Below the pieces are notes generated by a model, which saw only the letters and a program-made list of their open reading frames with translations, was not told the origin of the DNA and ran no database searches. A DNA stretch of 64,000 bases, taken from assembly GCF_019279795.1 (NCBI RefSeq), contig NC_056738.1, positions 474,480,261 through 474,544,260 of the forward strand, written 5' to 3'. The stretch comes from Protopterus annectens. Lineage: Eukaryota; Chordata; Ceratodontiformes; Protopteridae. Every line of letters starts with the position of its first letter. Position 1 is the first letter of the stretch. Shown one piece after another: positions 1 to 9,940 of this stretch. Position numbers and translations under genes: made by a program.

Positions 1-178
1 AGAATATTAATTGGGAAGCTTGTGACTTCACATTTTATCTGCCGAAGTTGAAGACGAAAACATGATTGTATGTGCTAAACGTTAAAAGTGTTGGGTCCGT
101 TTATTAAACTGTTTGTGTACATCCAACTTGAATTGTGGTGCTTTTCTACTTGTTTACTGCTATATTGTGACCATGTTC

Positions 179-335
<157 letters not shown>

Positions 336-442
336 CTGTACATAAACATGCATATACACCTACATGCTTATTTACATTTCCCATACTGTTGAATCACTGC
401 CACTTACCATCGCGTATACATGCTTGCATACCCGCTTACATC

Positions 443-783
443 TAGCGTTGCCACCTTTTCAAATGGCCAAAGTGGGGCATTTTCGGGAGACACATCAGAT
501 TTTACAGGCCGACACATACCCATGGTCAGTACAAAGGTTAGAACTTTACTTATTTGCCTAAATGAAAGCTTATTCTTGTAGCAGTTTATTTGCTTATTCT
601 GTTTCTTGTAACATTTAAGTATTTTACATACAGAAATAACTGTTTTATGCAACTGTTACATGAAATATGGGACATAAGCATTTCCTACAATCACAGGACA
701 TTTGCCATTGTATTATTTTTGGTCAGGACACAACTGCCCCAAAAGGGACTGTCACTCGCAAAGTGGGACAGGTGGTAACCCTA
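443..783. mobile_element. hAT-type MITE, copy 1
   Basis: This is a 341-bp non-autonomous element with short terminal inverted repeats, TAGCGTTGCCACC at the left and GGTGGTAACCCTA at the right. It is flanked by an 8-bp target duplication with one mismatch: CTTACATC at 435-442 and CTTACGTC at 784-791. The 8-bp duplication and terminal TAGGG-like bases fit the hAT superfamily. A second copy of the same sequence lies at 1819-2184. It has no coding capacity. The autonomous parent is not in the window. Confidence 0.8.
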
Positions 784-791
784 CTTACGTC

Positions 792-1810
792 TGCTTTAAA
801 GAGCCTTAATCATCCTATATCTGACTGCCACTATGCGAATGTGTAAGGTATATATTCCCAATAATGCACGTGGGGAGACGTGCATCACAGTCAGGTGTTT
901 AATCCCGGGTCATAGGTTCTGCAGGACTGACAGGTGGCTGTACTGCTCATACAACTTGTGCCCAGATGTCTACAGGACTGGACATTGTGTTGTGACACCA
1001 AGTCTAATGTTTAGAACAGATAATTATCCCATGAGGGATATCCAAAAATTGTGGGGACCGATGACCTTGATTCCTTTGGCTTTACGAAAATAAGGTAGGG
1101 TTATACATGCAAGGAATACATAGTTTGCAATCCTGAGACTGCCTAGGGTGAGACTGCCTACTAGATATGAGTAGGGGTCATTATGTGCAGATATGGCTGC
1201 GTCTATCTAGCAGCCAGAGAATGGGTGGTTTTGGTGGATATTCAGGATGGGGGGGTGTGTGCTGTGAAGGGGATGATGGGTATTCAATTATGTATCCAGG
1301 TGTGTTGGGGTTAGATGGCTCAGTTGTGCCAGAAATGTTTGTGTACATGTGTATTGCACTTTTTAATGTTCATATGTTTGTGGGATTTTACTGCGGATGT
1401 GAATATTTGCTCTTTGGTTATCTTCCTGATTCACCCACTGCTCACTCATACACCTCCAGTTCACCTATTGTGCATCAAATCCAGTCTCCCCTTGGCGAAT
1501 TATTATGTTACCCGTCGCCCCCTACCCCCATATTCCACAGACACCATCCATCCCTTCTCTGGTTGATGGCCCATGGCACAATCAACTGAACACATTGCGT
1601 ACACTACATATCTCTGGTACCAATATGGTTGTGAGGACTACCCTAGAATTTCTGATCATCCACATGCTGTACTTCATGCACATAGTTACATGCAAGTACT
1701 TATCTTTCATGTCATGGTAGGTAAACCCCGGGTAATACCCGTTCATCTTTGGGCTGTCCTGACAAGGACGACTTGGACAGCGAATGGGCAGATATTGGGT
1801 GAATGCTCTG
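792..1810. other. Intervening DNA, no feature recognised
   Basis: About 1 kb lies between the two MITE copies. Reading frames of 86 and 140 codons occur on the plus strand, but their translations show no family motif, their composition is irregular and no conserved start context is seen. I treat them as chance. There is a short direct repeat of GAGACTGCCTA near 1135-1160. Confidence 0.6.
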
Positions 1811-1818
1811 ATCATTGG

Positions 1819-2184
1819 TAGGGTTGCCACCTTTTCATATGACCAGGATGGGACATTTTCAGGACACACATCAGAGTTTACAGGCCAACACATACCCATG
1901 GTCAATACAAAGGATAGTACTTTAGTTTTATGCCTAAATATAAGCTTTTATTGTTGTAGCGGTTTAGTTGCTTATTCTGTTTCTTTTACTTGCTTATTCT
2001 GTTTCTTGTAACATTTAGGTATTTTATATACGGAAATAAGTATTGTATGGGGCTATTACATAAAATATGGGACATAATTATGTCCTACAATCGCAGGACA
2101 TTTGACATTTATAATGGTTTTGGTATGGACACAACTGCCTAGAAGGGGACTGTCCCTCACAATGTGGGACAGGTGGTAACCCTG
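1819..2184. mobile_element. hAT-type MITE, copy 2
   Basis: This is the second copy of the 443-783 element, 366 bp long. It begins TAGGGTTGCCACC and ends GGTGGTAACCCTG. The target duplication is ATCATTGG at 1811-1818 and ACCATTGG at 2185-2192 (8 bp, one mismatch). Its extra length over copy 1 comes largely from a local tandem duplication of a segment containing CTTATTCTGTTTCTT at about 1970-2010. The separate target site shows that it inserted independently rather than by segmental duplication. Confidence 0.8.
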
Positions 2185-2429
2185 ACCATTGGGCCAGGCT
2201 TAGCAATTGGTGGCATGCTAACACGATGCATTTCACTTCCACTTGGTATAACTATCGACAATACAATGGAATACGGGCACAGGGTTTTAAATATCATTTG
2301 TTCGAGGGACGGGGACTCAATATTCAACTACGTGCCTTTGTGTTTACTTTTTATTTTGGTGTTCGCAAAACTGTCTTGTATGCTTTGCATACATTTCAGT
2401 ATCCATGGACACTGACAGGAGTGATTACT

Positions 2430-2651
2430 ATTAGAGGCAGGCTGCACTAGTCCGCAATATAGGTTGTGCGTATGCAGCCGACATGTTCATGCCTCTGTGC
2501 AGCACTTGAACACCCCCCCATTTCCTATGCATGTGGCCGTTACGGCAGCGCGCCTTCATTAATATGCATGTGGTGTGCTGCGCCAACTCTACGCCGCACA
2601 GTCGGCACAAGGCTAACGCCATCCTTGCGCCGAGCTTCATGAATCCTGGGG
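2430..2651. mobile_element. CpG-rich transposon end, probably Harbinger-related
   Basis: This block is CpG-rich against AT-rich surroundings and ends at 2633-2651 with a sequence whose reverse complement begins CCCCAGGATTCATGAAGCT. That resembles the start of the Harbinger region at 56866 (CCCTGGGATTCATAAAGCT). Inside, a GCATATTAATGAAGG-like stretch on the minus strand also recalls 57040-57056. I read it as one end of a non-autonomous relative. The opposite end was not found, so the left limit is approximate. The 2193-2429 stretch before it shows nothing recognisable. Confidence 0.45.
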
Positions 2652-2699
2652 TTGATCTTATAGGAAAGTAACTTAGCTATTTTATTCAGTTTAATCATT

Positions 2700-3430
2700 A
2701 TATTTGGTTGGGTAATTTTTGTATATTTGAAATAACTTTTTTTACTCCTTGTACAATTAAGTCTCTATTCCACTAATAAGGACACTTTCTTATATTAGAT
2801 TTACAGAATGTTGTAGATTTATCTTCTTTATATAAAATGCCTTCCAAAACAGAGTAATCACTATAATTTTCTGGTGTAAAATCTTTCCAATCAATTTCAT
2901 TAACTGCATATTTAACTCTATTATAATTTGTTTTACTAAAATCATACATAGTTGTGGTGTTGTTGAGAAGTCCTTTGGTTTCCTTTACATTAAAATGTAT
3001 TGAATTACAATCTGAATATCCCAGATGTGTACCAGTTTTTATCTTAGATTTAAGCTGTAATCAACAACTCCCAACACTGTCTTTCTGTGTATTCTGATCT
3101 ATCAGTTGGGCCATCCCATGGAATTTTATCATTTGAATAAACTTTAAGTATTACTGTCTGTGATTTGTGTCTTCCAAATATCTAGATAGTTAAAATCACC
3201 TAGAAGAATTAATTTACCATTACTAAATTTTGTTTCTAATTTTTGAGAAATTATTTGTGTTTAACTCTACTCATATTTGACCGATGATAGCAGGTTATTA
3301 TTTTGAAAATGTCTGGCTCATCTAATAAATCAGTTGCAAATATTTCTATTTCCATGTCCTTAGATACCATTACAGATGGTATAGTATCTTTAATTAATGC
3401 CATGGTATTCTCACCATATACAATAAGACA
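2700..3430 (-). pseudogene. LINE endonuclease relic (antisense)
   Basis: The minus strand encodes, with stops and frame breaks, pieces of an apurinic-type endonuclease of a non-LTR retrotransposon. LLGDFNY (about 3185-3205) is the conserved GDFN block. Further down the minus strand, GYSDCNSIHFNV (about 2990-3020) matches the S-D-H block with H changed to C. Beyond that comes a linker-like NEIDWKDF. The order and spacing fit CR1/L2-like LINEs. No reverse transcriptase part follows. The base composition is AT-rich and the copy is old. The exact clade is uncertain. Confidence 0.6.
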
Positions 3431-3574
3431 AATGCCATATCAGAAGTTGCAAACAAACCTTTAATCCACATTTTAAGCACTTTCATTCCAATGTAACAGG
3501 AACTTCATCAGAAACAAAGTAGCAGTTTTACTTCCTGGTTTAAAACATGTTACAAACAATTAATGGAATAGTCA

Positions 3575-3584
3575 CTATATATAT

Positions 3585-3615
<31 letters not shown>

Positions 3616-3659
3616 AAAATATATATATATATATAGATATAGATATATAGATATATATA

Positions 3660-3737
<78 letters not shown>

Positions 3738-3762
3738 GATATATATATATATATATATATAT
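3575..3762. repeat. Interrupted (AT)n microsatellite
   Basis: This is a run of AT dinucleotides with scattered AAAT and AGAT interruptions. It ends where the TIR-bearing element at 3763-4512 begins and resumes after it at 4513, so the element appears to have inserted into an AT array. Confidence 0.95.
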
Positions 3763-4508
3763 GATCTATATTAGGAAAGTGAAAAGACAGTTACGTGAAT
3801 ACGTAAACGTCAAACCGTATAGCGTGAAGTGGGCTTAGACCGAAAGTCAAAAACCGCGAAAATGGAAATATCAAATTTCCATACTTGGCAGTCTGTGGAT
3901 TAGCTGCAAAAGGTAAGTGTTGGATAGTTATGGAGTTTAGGATAGGGTGCGGGTTAAGGTAAGTGTTTAGATAAGAAATGTATGTTAGATTTAGTGTAGG
4001 GGTAGAGGTAGGATTTTGTTAAATGTATGTATGTAGGTTATTTTGTTTGTGTATATTTTTGTAGGGGAAGTGTGCGGTAGTTATGGACCTTAGGGTTAGG
4101 GAGGGGTTAAGGATAGTGCATAGATAGCTTTGTATGTGGGATTTAGTAGTGTTGGAGGTAGGGTTTTTTAAATGTAAGTATGTGGATTATTTGTTTTGTT
4201 TGGGTGTATGCCTGTAGGGGACATGTGCGGTAGTTACAGACCTTATGATTAGGGAGCAGTTAAGGATAGTGCATAGTTAGTTGTGTATGTGGGGTTTAGT
4301 GTGAGGTTAGAAGTAGGGTTTTGTGCTTTACTTTAGGTTAGAAGTAGGGTTTGGTTAGTGTATGTATGTGGTTTATTTATTTTATTTGGGTAGGTAGTAT
4401 ATAGCTAGTGGTGCGGTTGGCCGACTATGACAGTTCGATTTTTTTTTCTGCTGTTTAGTGCATCAATGTTTTGGTATTCGCACACAGGGTTTTTCGCTTT
4501 TGTAATAT

Positions 4509-4512
<4 letters not shown>
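3763..4512. mobile_element. Non-autonomous DNA transposon inside an AT array
   Basis: The ends are inverted copies: the left begins GATCTATATTAGGAAAGTGA, and the reverse complement of the right end begins GTCTATATTACAAAAGCGAA, with further matches (GAATAC, AAAC) inside. (AT)n flanks both sides, fitting a TA target. There is no coding capacity. The interior is largely three diverged direct repeats of about 153 bp. The superfamily cannot be assigned from the ends alone. Confidence 0.65.
3908..4366. repeat. Three internal direct repeats, ~153 bp each
   Basis: The units start near 3908, 4061 and 4214. Units 2 and 3 share GTAGGGG, TGTGCGGTAGTTA and GTTAAGGATAGTGCATAG in register. Unit 1 is more diverged but keeps AAGTGT, TAGTTATGGA and GGGTTAAGG at the same 153-bp offset. 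They lie within the TIR-bearing element. Confidence 0.75.

Positions 4513-4591
<79 letters not shown>
4513..4591. repeat. (AT)n(GT)n microsatellite
   Basis: AT runs to about 4567 and GT to 4591. It directly abuts the left arm of the inverted flank. The right arm at 52998-53060 is followed by (AC)n(AT)n, which is the exact mirror order. Confidence 0.95.
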
Positions 4592-4594
4592 CAT

Positions 4595-4658
4595 TTAGAA
4601 ATCCAACTACAAAGTACAGATTTTAAAAGTACAGTCAGAATCAGTAACAACAAAACAC
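4595..4658 (-). repeat. Left arm of the inverted flank of the PLE/satellite unit
   Basis: About 62 bp here matches the reverse complement of 52998-53060 at roughly nine positions in ten, including AATCCAACTACAAAG-like and AGATTTTAAAAGT-like blocks and CAGTCAGAATCAGT. The right copy lies in the apparent 3' UTR of the Penelope-like element, so this is an antisense fragment of the element's 3' end. PLE copies are known to carry terminal repeats in direct or inverted arrangement. Confidence 0.8.
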
Positions 4659-5145
4659 AGTAATGGTCATCCACCTCAACCATTCTGAGATTTGTTTGGT
4701 ACATCAATGTATAGAGATGGTTCTCAAGAATGTTGTGTCTTTTGGCTTTTCCCGGTTAGGGGTCACCACAGCGGAACTCCGGTCTGCTAATGATTGGTAG
4801 TTGATTTTTACGTGCTGAGTTACCAGCCCTGACACACAACCTTCAACGAAGGTACGCCCATTCACCCATGTCTCCACGCAGAAGACACTCTAGCTGAGAA
4901 TCGAACTGGACAGCGTCTTACTGTGAGGCGACAACGCTACTGCAGCACCGCCAGGTTCTCAAGAATATATTTGTTTATTAAGAAGGGGAATTTTATAAAC
5001 ACAGAGGTGTGGCAATGGGGCCATCTTCAGCCCCTATTTTTGTGAATGATATATTAATCTTATGGAAAGGTACCACGGAGGAACTGTCTGACTGAATCTG
5101 TGGAGTTTCTTAATCAATCCACCACTTTTCTTAAGTTCACATTTC
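4659..5145 (+). pseudogene. Truncated upstream copy of PLE reverse transcriptase
   Basis: This segment repeats the middle of the main PLE copy. 4675-4731 and 4954-5045 match 5684-5815 (TTCTGAGATTTGTTTGGTAC, then ACACAGAGGTGTGGCAATGGGG). The end matches 5918-5990 (GGAAAGGTACC, GGAACTGTCTGA, CACCACTTTTCTT versus CACCAGTTTTCTT). About 85 bp, including the YLDD-coding part, is missing near 5045. A SINE splits it at 4732-4953. Tandem truncated-plus-longer copies are a known PLE insertion form. Confidence 0.75.
4732..4953 (-). mobile_element. tRNA-derived SINE with 13-bp target duplication
   Basis: This is an antisense SINE. Read on the minus strand it starts TGGCGGTGCTGCAGTAGCG, has TTGTCGCCTCACAG and a B-box-like AGTTCGATTCT (plus 4897-4907), then TTCTGCGTGGAG. 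It ends with TTCCGCTGTGGTGACCCC and an A-rich tail. The layout is that of the tRNA-headed SINEs common in fishes (HE1/DANA-like). A perfect 13-bp duplication, GGTTCTCAAGAAT, flanks it at 4719-4731 and 4954-4966, proving insertion into the truncated PLE copy. Confidence 0.85.
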
Positions 5146-6925
5146 AATCTCATGAAACCTGACAAGGGAAGAGGTGTTAATTATGACCTACCACATGCAT
5201 TCCCCCAAAATGTTTCAATTTTTGAACAATGGTGAATTTTTCAGTGAAGCATCTCTGAATGAGACTAATATTGCTTACCACCATATTGACTTGGCACTGA
5301 ATGATTTGTTTATTATAGGATTTACCGCCCAAGACTAGGGAATTCCTTGAGGTTAAGAACCCTAGGGTTCCAGGGATCTTCAGGATTCCCAAAATTCATA
5401 AATCTGTTAATCATCCCTCCCTTGAAACCAACTGTTGCTTCAGCAGGCTGTAAAATGCAACTATTAACCAAATTTCTTGACTTGAAACTTAAATCATTTA
5501 TAGAGGGGGAAAAACAACTATTGAAATATTCATGGCAATTTCCACAGATTTTAGCTGAAACCACATTTTTGTCAGATTATTTACTGGTTACCATTGACAT
5601 CAAAGATTTATTTTCAATCATCCCACATGATGAGGGCCTAGATTGTTTTTTTTGAGGCCATGGTAATGGGCACGCTGTTTGACTATTCTGAGATTTGTTT
5701 GGTACACCAATGTATGGAGATGGTTTTCAAGAGTAACTTTGTTTATTAAAAAGGTGAATTTTATAAACAACACAGAGGTGTGGCAATGGGGGCAACTTCA
5801 GCCCCCATTTTTGTGAATATGGTCCTTTGGTACTAGGAAACTACTTACATTTTCAACACCCCTCAATTTTCTAAGGTGGAGAAGTACTTAAGGTACCTGG
5901 ATGATGCATTCATCTTATGGAAGGGTACCATTAAGGAACTGTCTGAATTTGTGTTTTTTTCTTAATCACTCCACCAGTTTTCTTGATTTTACATTTTAGT
6001 GGGATCACTATTCCATCACTTATTTGGACATCACTGTATATAAAAAGTCAGTGGAGGAAAGGTACAAGTCTACCATTTACAGAAAGGACATTTCCTCCAA
6101 TTCTTACCTCCATTTTGTTTGCCAACATCCTTACTGGCAAAAAAAGAATCTGGTAAGGGGACAACATATCAGACTTGGTTGGTGTCCGAGGATAACGTTT
6201 TTCAGGGGGAAGTTTTGCAACTATTTGATGAAATGTGTATACTTTTCCACATTGTTGGATGATATGACTCAATGGATTATAGAGACCAGGCACTCCAAGT
6301 ATGGTCCTATACTGTACTCCTTCAACAGCATGCTTGCAAAGGGTAAAAATCAGACAAAGGGCTCTTCAAGTGTTTTTTTCATTCAATTCAACAGCAGTAC
6401 TTTTTCAATCAAAAACATTATTAGTACACATGGAGAAAGTTTTTTGGGACATTTGGAAGGCCTGAGCTTTAGGGAGAACATCAGAAGTTTGTTTACAAGA
6501 ACAGTGAAAACTTGAAAACTATGCTGGAGAAAAATATTGACACACTTGACACTATCCACAATAATGCAGGAAGGAGATGCTCTGGTGCCTGCAAGCATCT
6601 TTCAGGGCACCTACTTATTTATCCCAGGCTTTTTAAAAGTTATTTCTCTTACTGGGAGTTGTAATTGTAACACCATGGTGGTAGTTTGCATAGCTCTCTG
6701 TTCTTCCTGCCTTGCATTTTATATTAGTAAAACTGTGGGACTGCTTCAAAACAGGATTTACTAACACCTGTAAGCACATACTACTAACACAGTGTACAGA
6801 CATTCAGCAATGTGCAATGATTTTAAAAATTTGCCTTTTCTATGTTGGAGAGAGTTATATAATCTGCCAGGGGAGGTAACAGGGAGCTTGTTCTTGAGCA
6901 GGGAAAACTATATTGGCAAATACTG
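5146..6925 (+). pseudogene. Penelope-like element: reverse transcriptase and GIY-YIG-like tail
   Basis: This is a decayed plus-strand PLE with several frame changes and stops. In order: an N-terminal DKGRG segment (~5160); PKIHK-like and PTVASAGCKMQLLTKFLDLKL with DIKDLFSIIPHDEGL (5370-5640); GVAMGATSAPIFVN (~5775-5815); the catalytic RYLDDAFILW (5891-5920), both aspartates kept; FLDFTF and SYLDITVYKK with YRKDISSNSYLHFVCQHP (5980-6130), typical of PLE. A GSCNC...YISKTVGLLQNRIY stretch (6653-6763) is the GIY-YIG-like part, with G of YIG changed to S. LERV...ARGGN and EQGKLYWQILLNA (to ~6934) match the conserved PLE C-terminus. The ORF then enters the satellite. Confidence 0.85.
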
Positions 6926-8049
6926 CTCAATGCATATACTTCCTAAGGCATCAATGACACTATCCTACTGCTCAAAGCATGTACTGCCCAAGGCATCATT
7001 GACATTATCCTACTGTTCAATGCATGTACTCCCCAGGCATCAATGACATTATCCTACTGTTCAATGCATGTATTCCCCCAAGCATGAATGACAGTATCCT
7101 ACTGATCAATGCATGTACTCCCCAAGGGATCAGTGACATTATCCTACTGCTCAATGCCTGTACTCCCCCAGGCATCAATGACATTATCCTACTGATAAAT
7201 GCATGTACACCCCAAGCATCAATGACATTATCCTACTGTTCAATGCATGTACTCCCCAGGCATCAATGACATTATCCTGCTGTTCAATGCAAGTACTCCC
7301 CAGGCATCAATGACATTATCTTTCTGATCAATGCATGTACTTCCCCAGGCATTAATGACACTATGCTACTGTTTAATGCATGTACTACCCCAGGCATCAA
7401 TGACATTATCCTACTGATCAATGCATGTACTCCCCAAGGCATCAATGACATTATGCTACTGTCCAATGCATGTACTCCCCAGGAATCAATGACATTATGC
7501 TACTGTTCAATGCATGTACTCCCCAGGCATCAATGACATTATCCTAGTGCTCAATGCATGTACTCCCCCAGGCATCAATGACATTATCCTACTGTTCAAT
7601 GCATGTACTCCCCAAGGCATCAATGACATTATCCTACTGTTCAATGCATGTACTCCCCAGGCATCAATGACATTATCCTACTGTTCAATGCATGTACTCC
7701 CCCAAGCATCAATGACAGTATCCTACTGATCAATGCACGTACTCCCCCAAGCCTCAATGACATTATCCTACTGCTCAATGCATGTATTCCCCCAGGCATC
7801 AATGACATTATCCTACTGCACAATGCATGTACTCCCCAAGGCATCAATGATATTATCCTACTGTTCAATGCATGTATTTCCCAGACATCAATGACATTAT
7901 CCTACTGCTCAATGTATGTACTCCCCAAGGTATCAATGACATTATCCTACTGTTCAATGCATGTACTCCACAGGAATCAATTACATTATCCTACTGTTCA
8001 ATGCATGCACTCCCCAGGCATCAATGACATTATCCTACTGTTCAATGCA

Positions 8050-9940
8050 TGTACTCCCCCAGGCATCAATGACTTTATCCTTCTGTTCAATGCATGTACT
8101 CCCCCAAGGATCAATGACAATATCCTGCTGTTCAATGCATGTACTCCCCATGCATCAATGACATTATCCTACTGCTCAGTGCATGTACTCCCCCAAGCAT
8201 CAATTACATTATCCTACTGATCAATGCATGTACTTCCTCAGGCATCAATGACATTATCCTACTGATCAATGCATGTACTCCCCCAGGCATCAATGACTTT
8301 ATCCTTCTGTTTAATGCATGTACTCCCCCAAGCATCAATGACATTATCCTGCTGTTCAATGCATGTACTCCCCATGCATCAATGACATTATCCTACTGCT
8401 CAGTGCATGTACTCCCCCAGGCATCAATGACATTATCCTTCTGATCAATGCATGTACTTCCTCAGGCATCAATGACATTATCCTACTGATCAATGCATGT
8501 ACTCCCGCAGACATCAATGACATTATCATACTGTTCAATGCATGTACTCCCCCACGCATCAATGACGTTATGCTACTGTTCAATGAATGTACTCCCCCAA
8601 GCATCAATGACATTATCCTAGTGCTCAATGCATGTACTCCCCCAAGCATCAATGACATTATCCTAGAGCTCAATGAAAGGACTCCCCCAAGCATCAATGA
8701 CATTATCCTACTGATCAATGCATGTACTCCCACAAGCATCAATGACATTATCCTACTGATCAATGCATGTACTCCTGCAGACATCAATCACATTATCCTA
8801 CTGTTCAATGCATGTACTCCCCAGGCATCAATGACATTATCCTATTGCTCAATGCATGTACTCCCCAAGGCATCAATGACATTATCCTACTGATCAATAC
8901 ATGTACTCCCCCAAGCACCAATGACATTATCCTACTGTTCAATGCATGTACTCCCCAAGGCATCCTTGACATTATCCTACTGATCAATGCATGTACTCCC
9001 CCAGGCATCAATGACTTTATCCTTCTGTTCAATGCATGTACTCCCCCAAGGATCAATGACATTATCCTGCTGTTCAATGCATGTACTCCCCATGCATCAA
9101 TGACATTATCCTACTGCTCAGTGCATGTACTACCCCAAGCATCAATGACATTATCCTACTGATCAATGCATGTACTTCCTCAGGCATCAATGACATTATC
9201 CTACTGATCAATGCATGTACTCCCCCAGGCATCAATGACTTTATCCTTCTGTTTAATGCATGTACTCCCCCAAGCACCAATGACATTATCCTGCTGTTCA
9301 ATGCATGTACTCCCCATGCATCAATGACATTATCCTACTGCTCAGTGCATGTACTCCCCCAGGCATCAATGACATTATCCTTCTGATCAATGCATGTACT
9401 TCCTCAGGCATCAATGACATTATCCTACTGATCAATGCATGTACTCCCGCAGACATCAATGACATTATCATACTGTTCAATGCATGTACTCCCCCACGCA
9501 TCAATGACGTTATGCTACTGTTCAATGAATGTACTCCCCCAAGCATCAATGACATTATCCTAGTGCTCAATGCATGTACTCCCCCAAGCATCAATGACAT
9601 TATCCTAGAGCTCAATGAAAGGACTCTCCCAAGCATCAATGACATTATCCTACTGATCAATGCATGTACTTCCACAAGCATCAATGACATTATCCTACTG
9701 ATCAATGCATGTACTCCTGTAGACATCAATCACTTTATCCTACTGTTCAATGCATGTACTCACCAGGCATCAATGACATTATCCTACTGCTCAATGCATG
9801 TACTCCCCAAGGCATCAATGACATTATCCTACTGATCAATACATGTACTCCCCCAAGCACCAATGATATTATCCTACTGTTCAATGCATGTACTCCCCAA
9901 GGCATCCTTGACATTATCCAACTGATCAATGCATGTACTC
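8050..9940. repeat. Higher-order duplication, 942-bp period (21 monomers)
   Basis: Variant monomers recur at a constant 942-bp offset: the CCCCATGCATCAATG monomers at 8147 and 9089, the CTCCCGCAGACATC monomers at 8504 and 9446, and the AATGAAAGGACT monomers at 8672 and 9614. Agreement over marker variants shows a tandem duplication of a 21-monomer block. Confidence 0.85.

Noticed and set aside
833..1589. Plus-strand frames of 86 and 140 codons as host genes
   Set aside because: No family motif, no compositional bias for coding and no splice context; chance frames are expected at this length.
4080..4110. Telomere-like TTAGGGTTAGGG
   Set aside because: Only about two units, inside the 153-bp internal repeat of a transposon, not an array.
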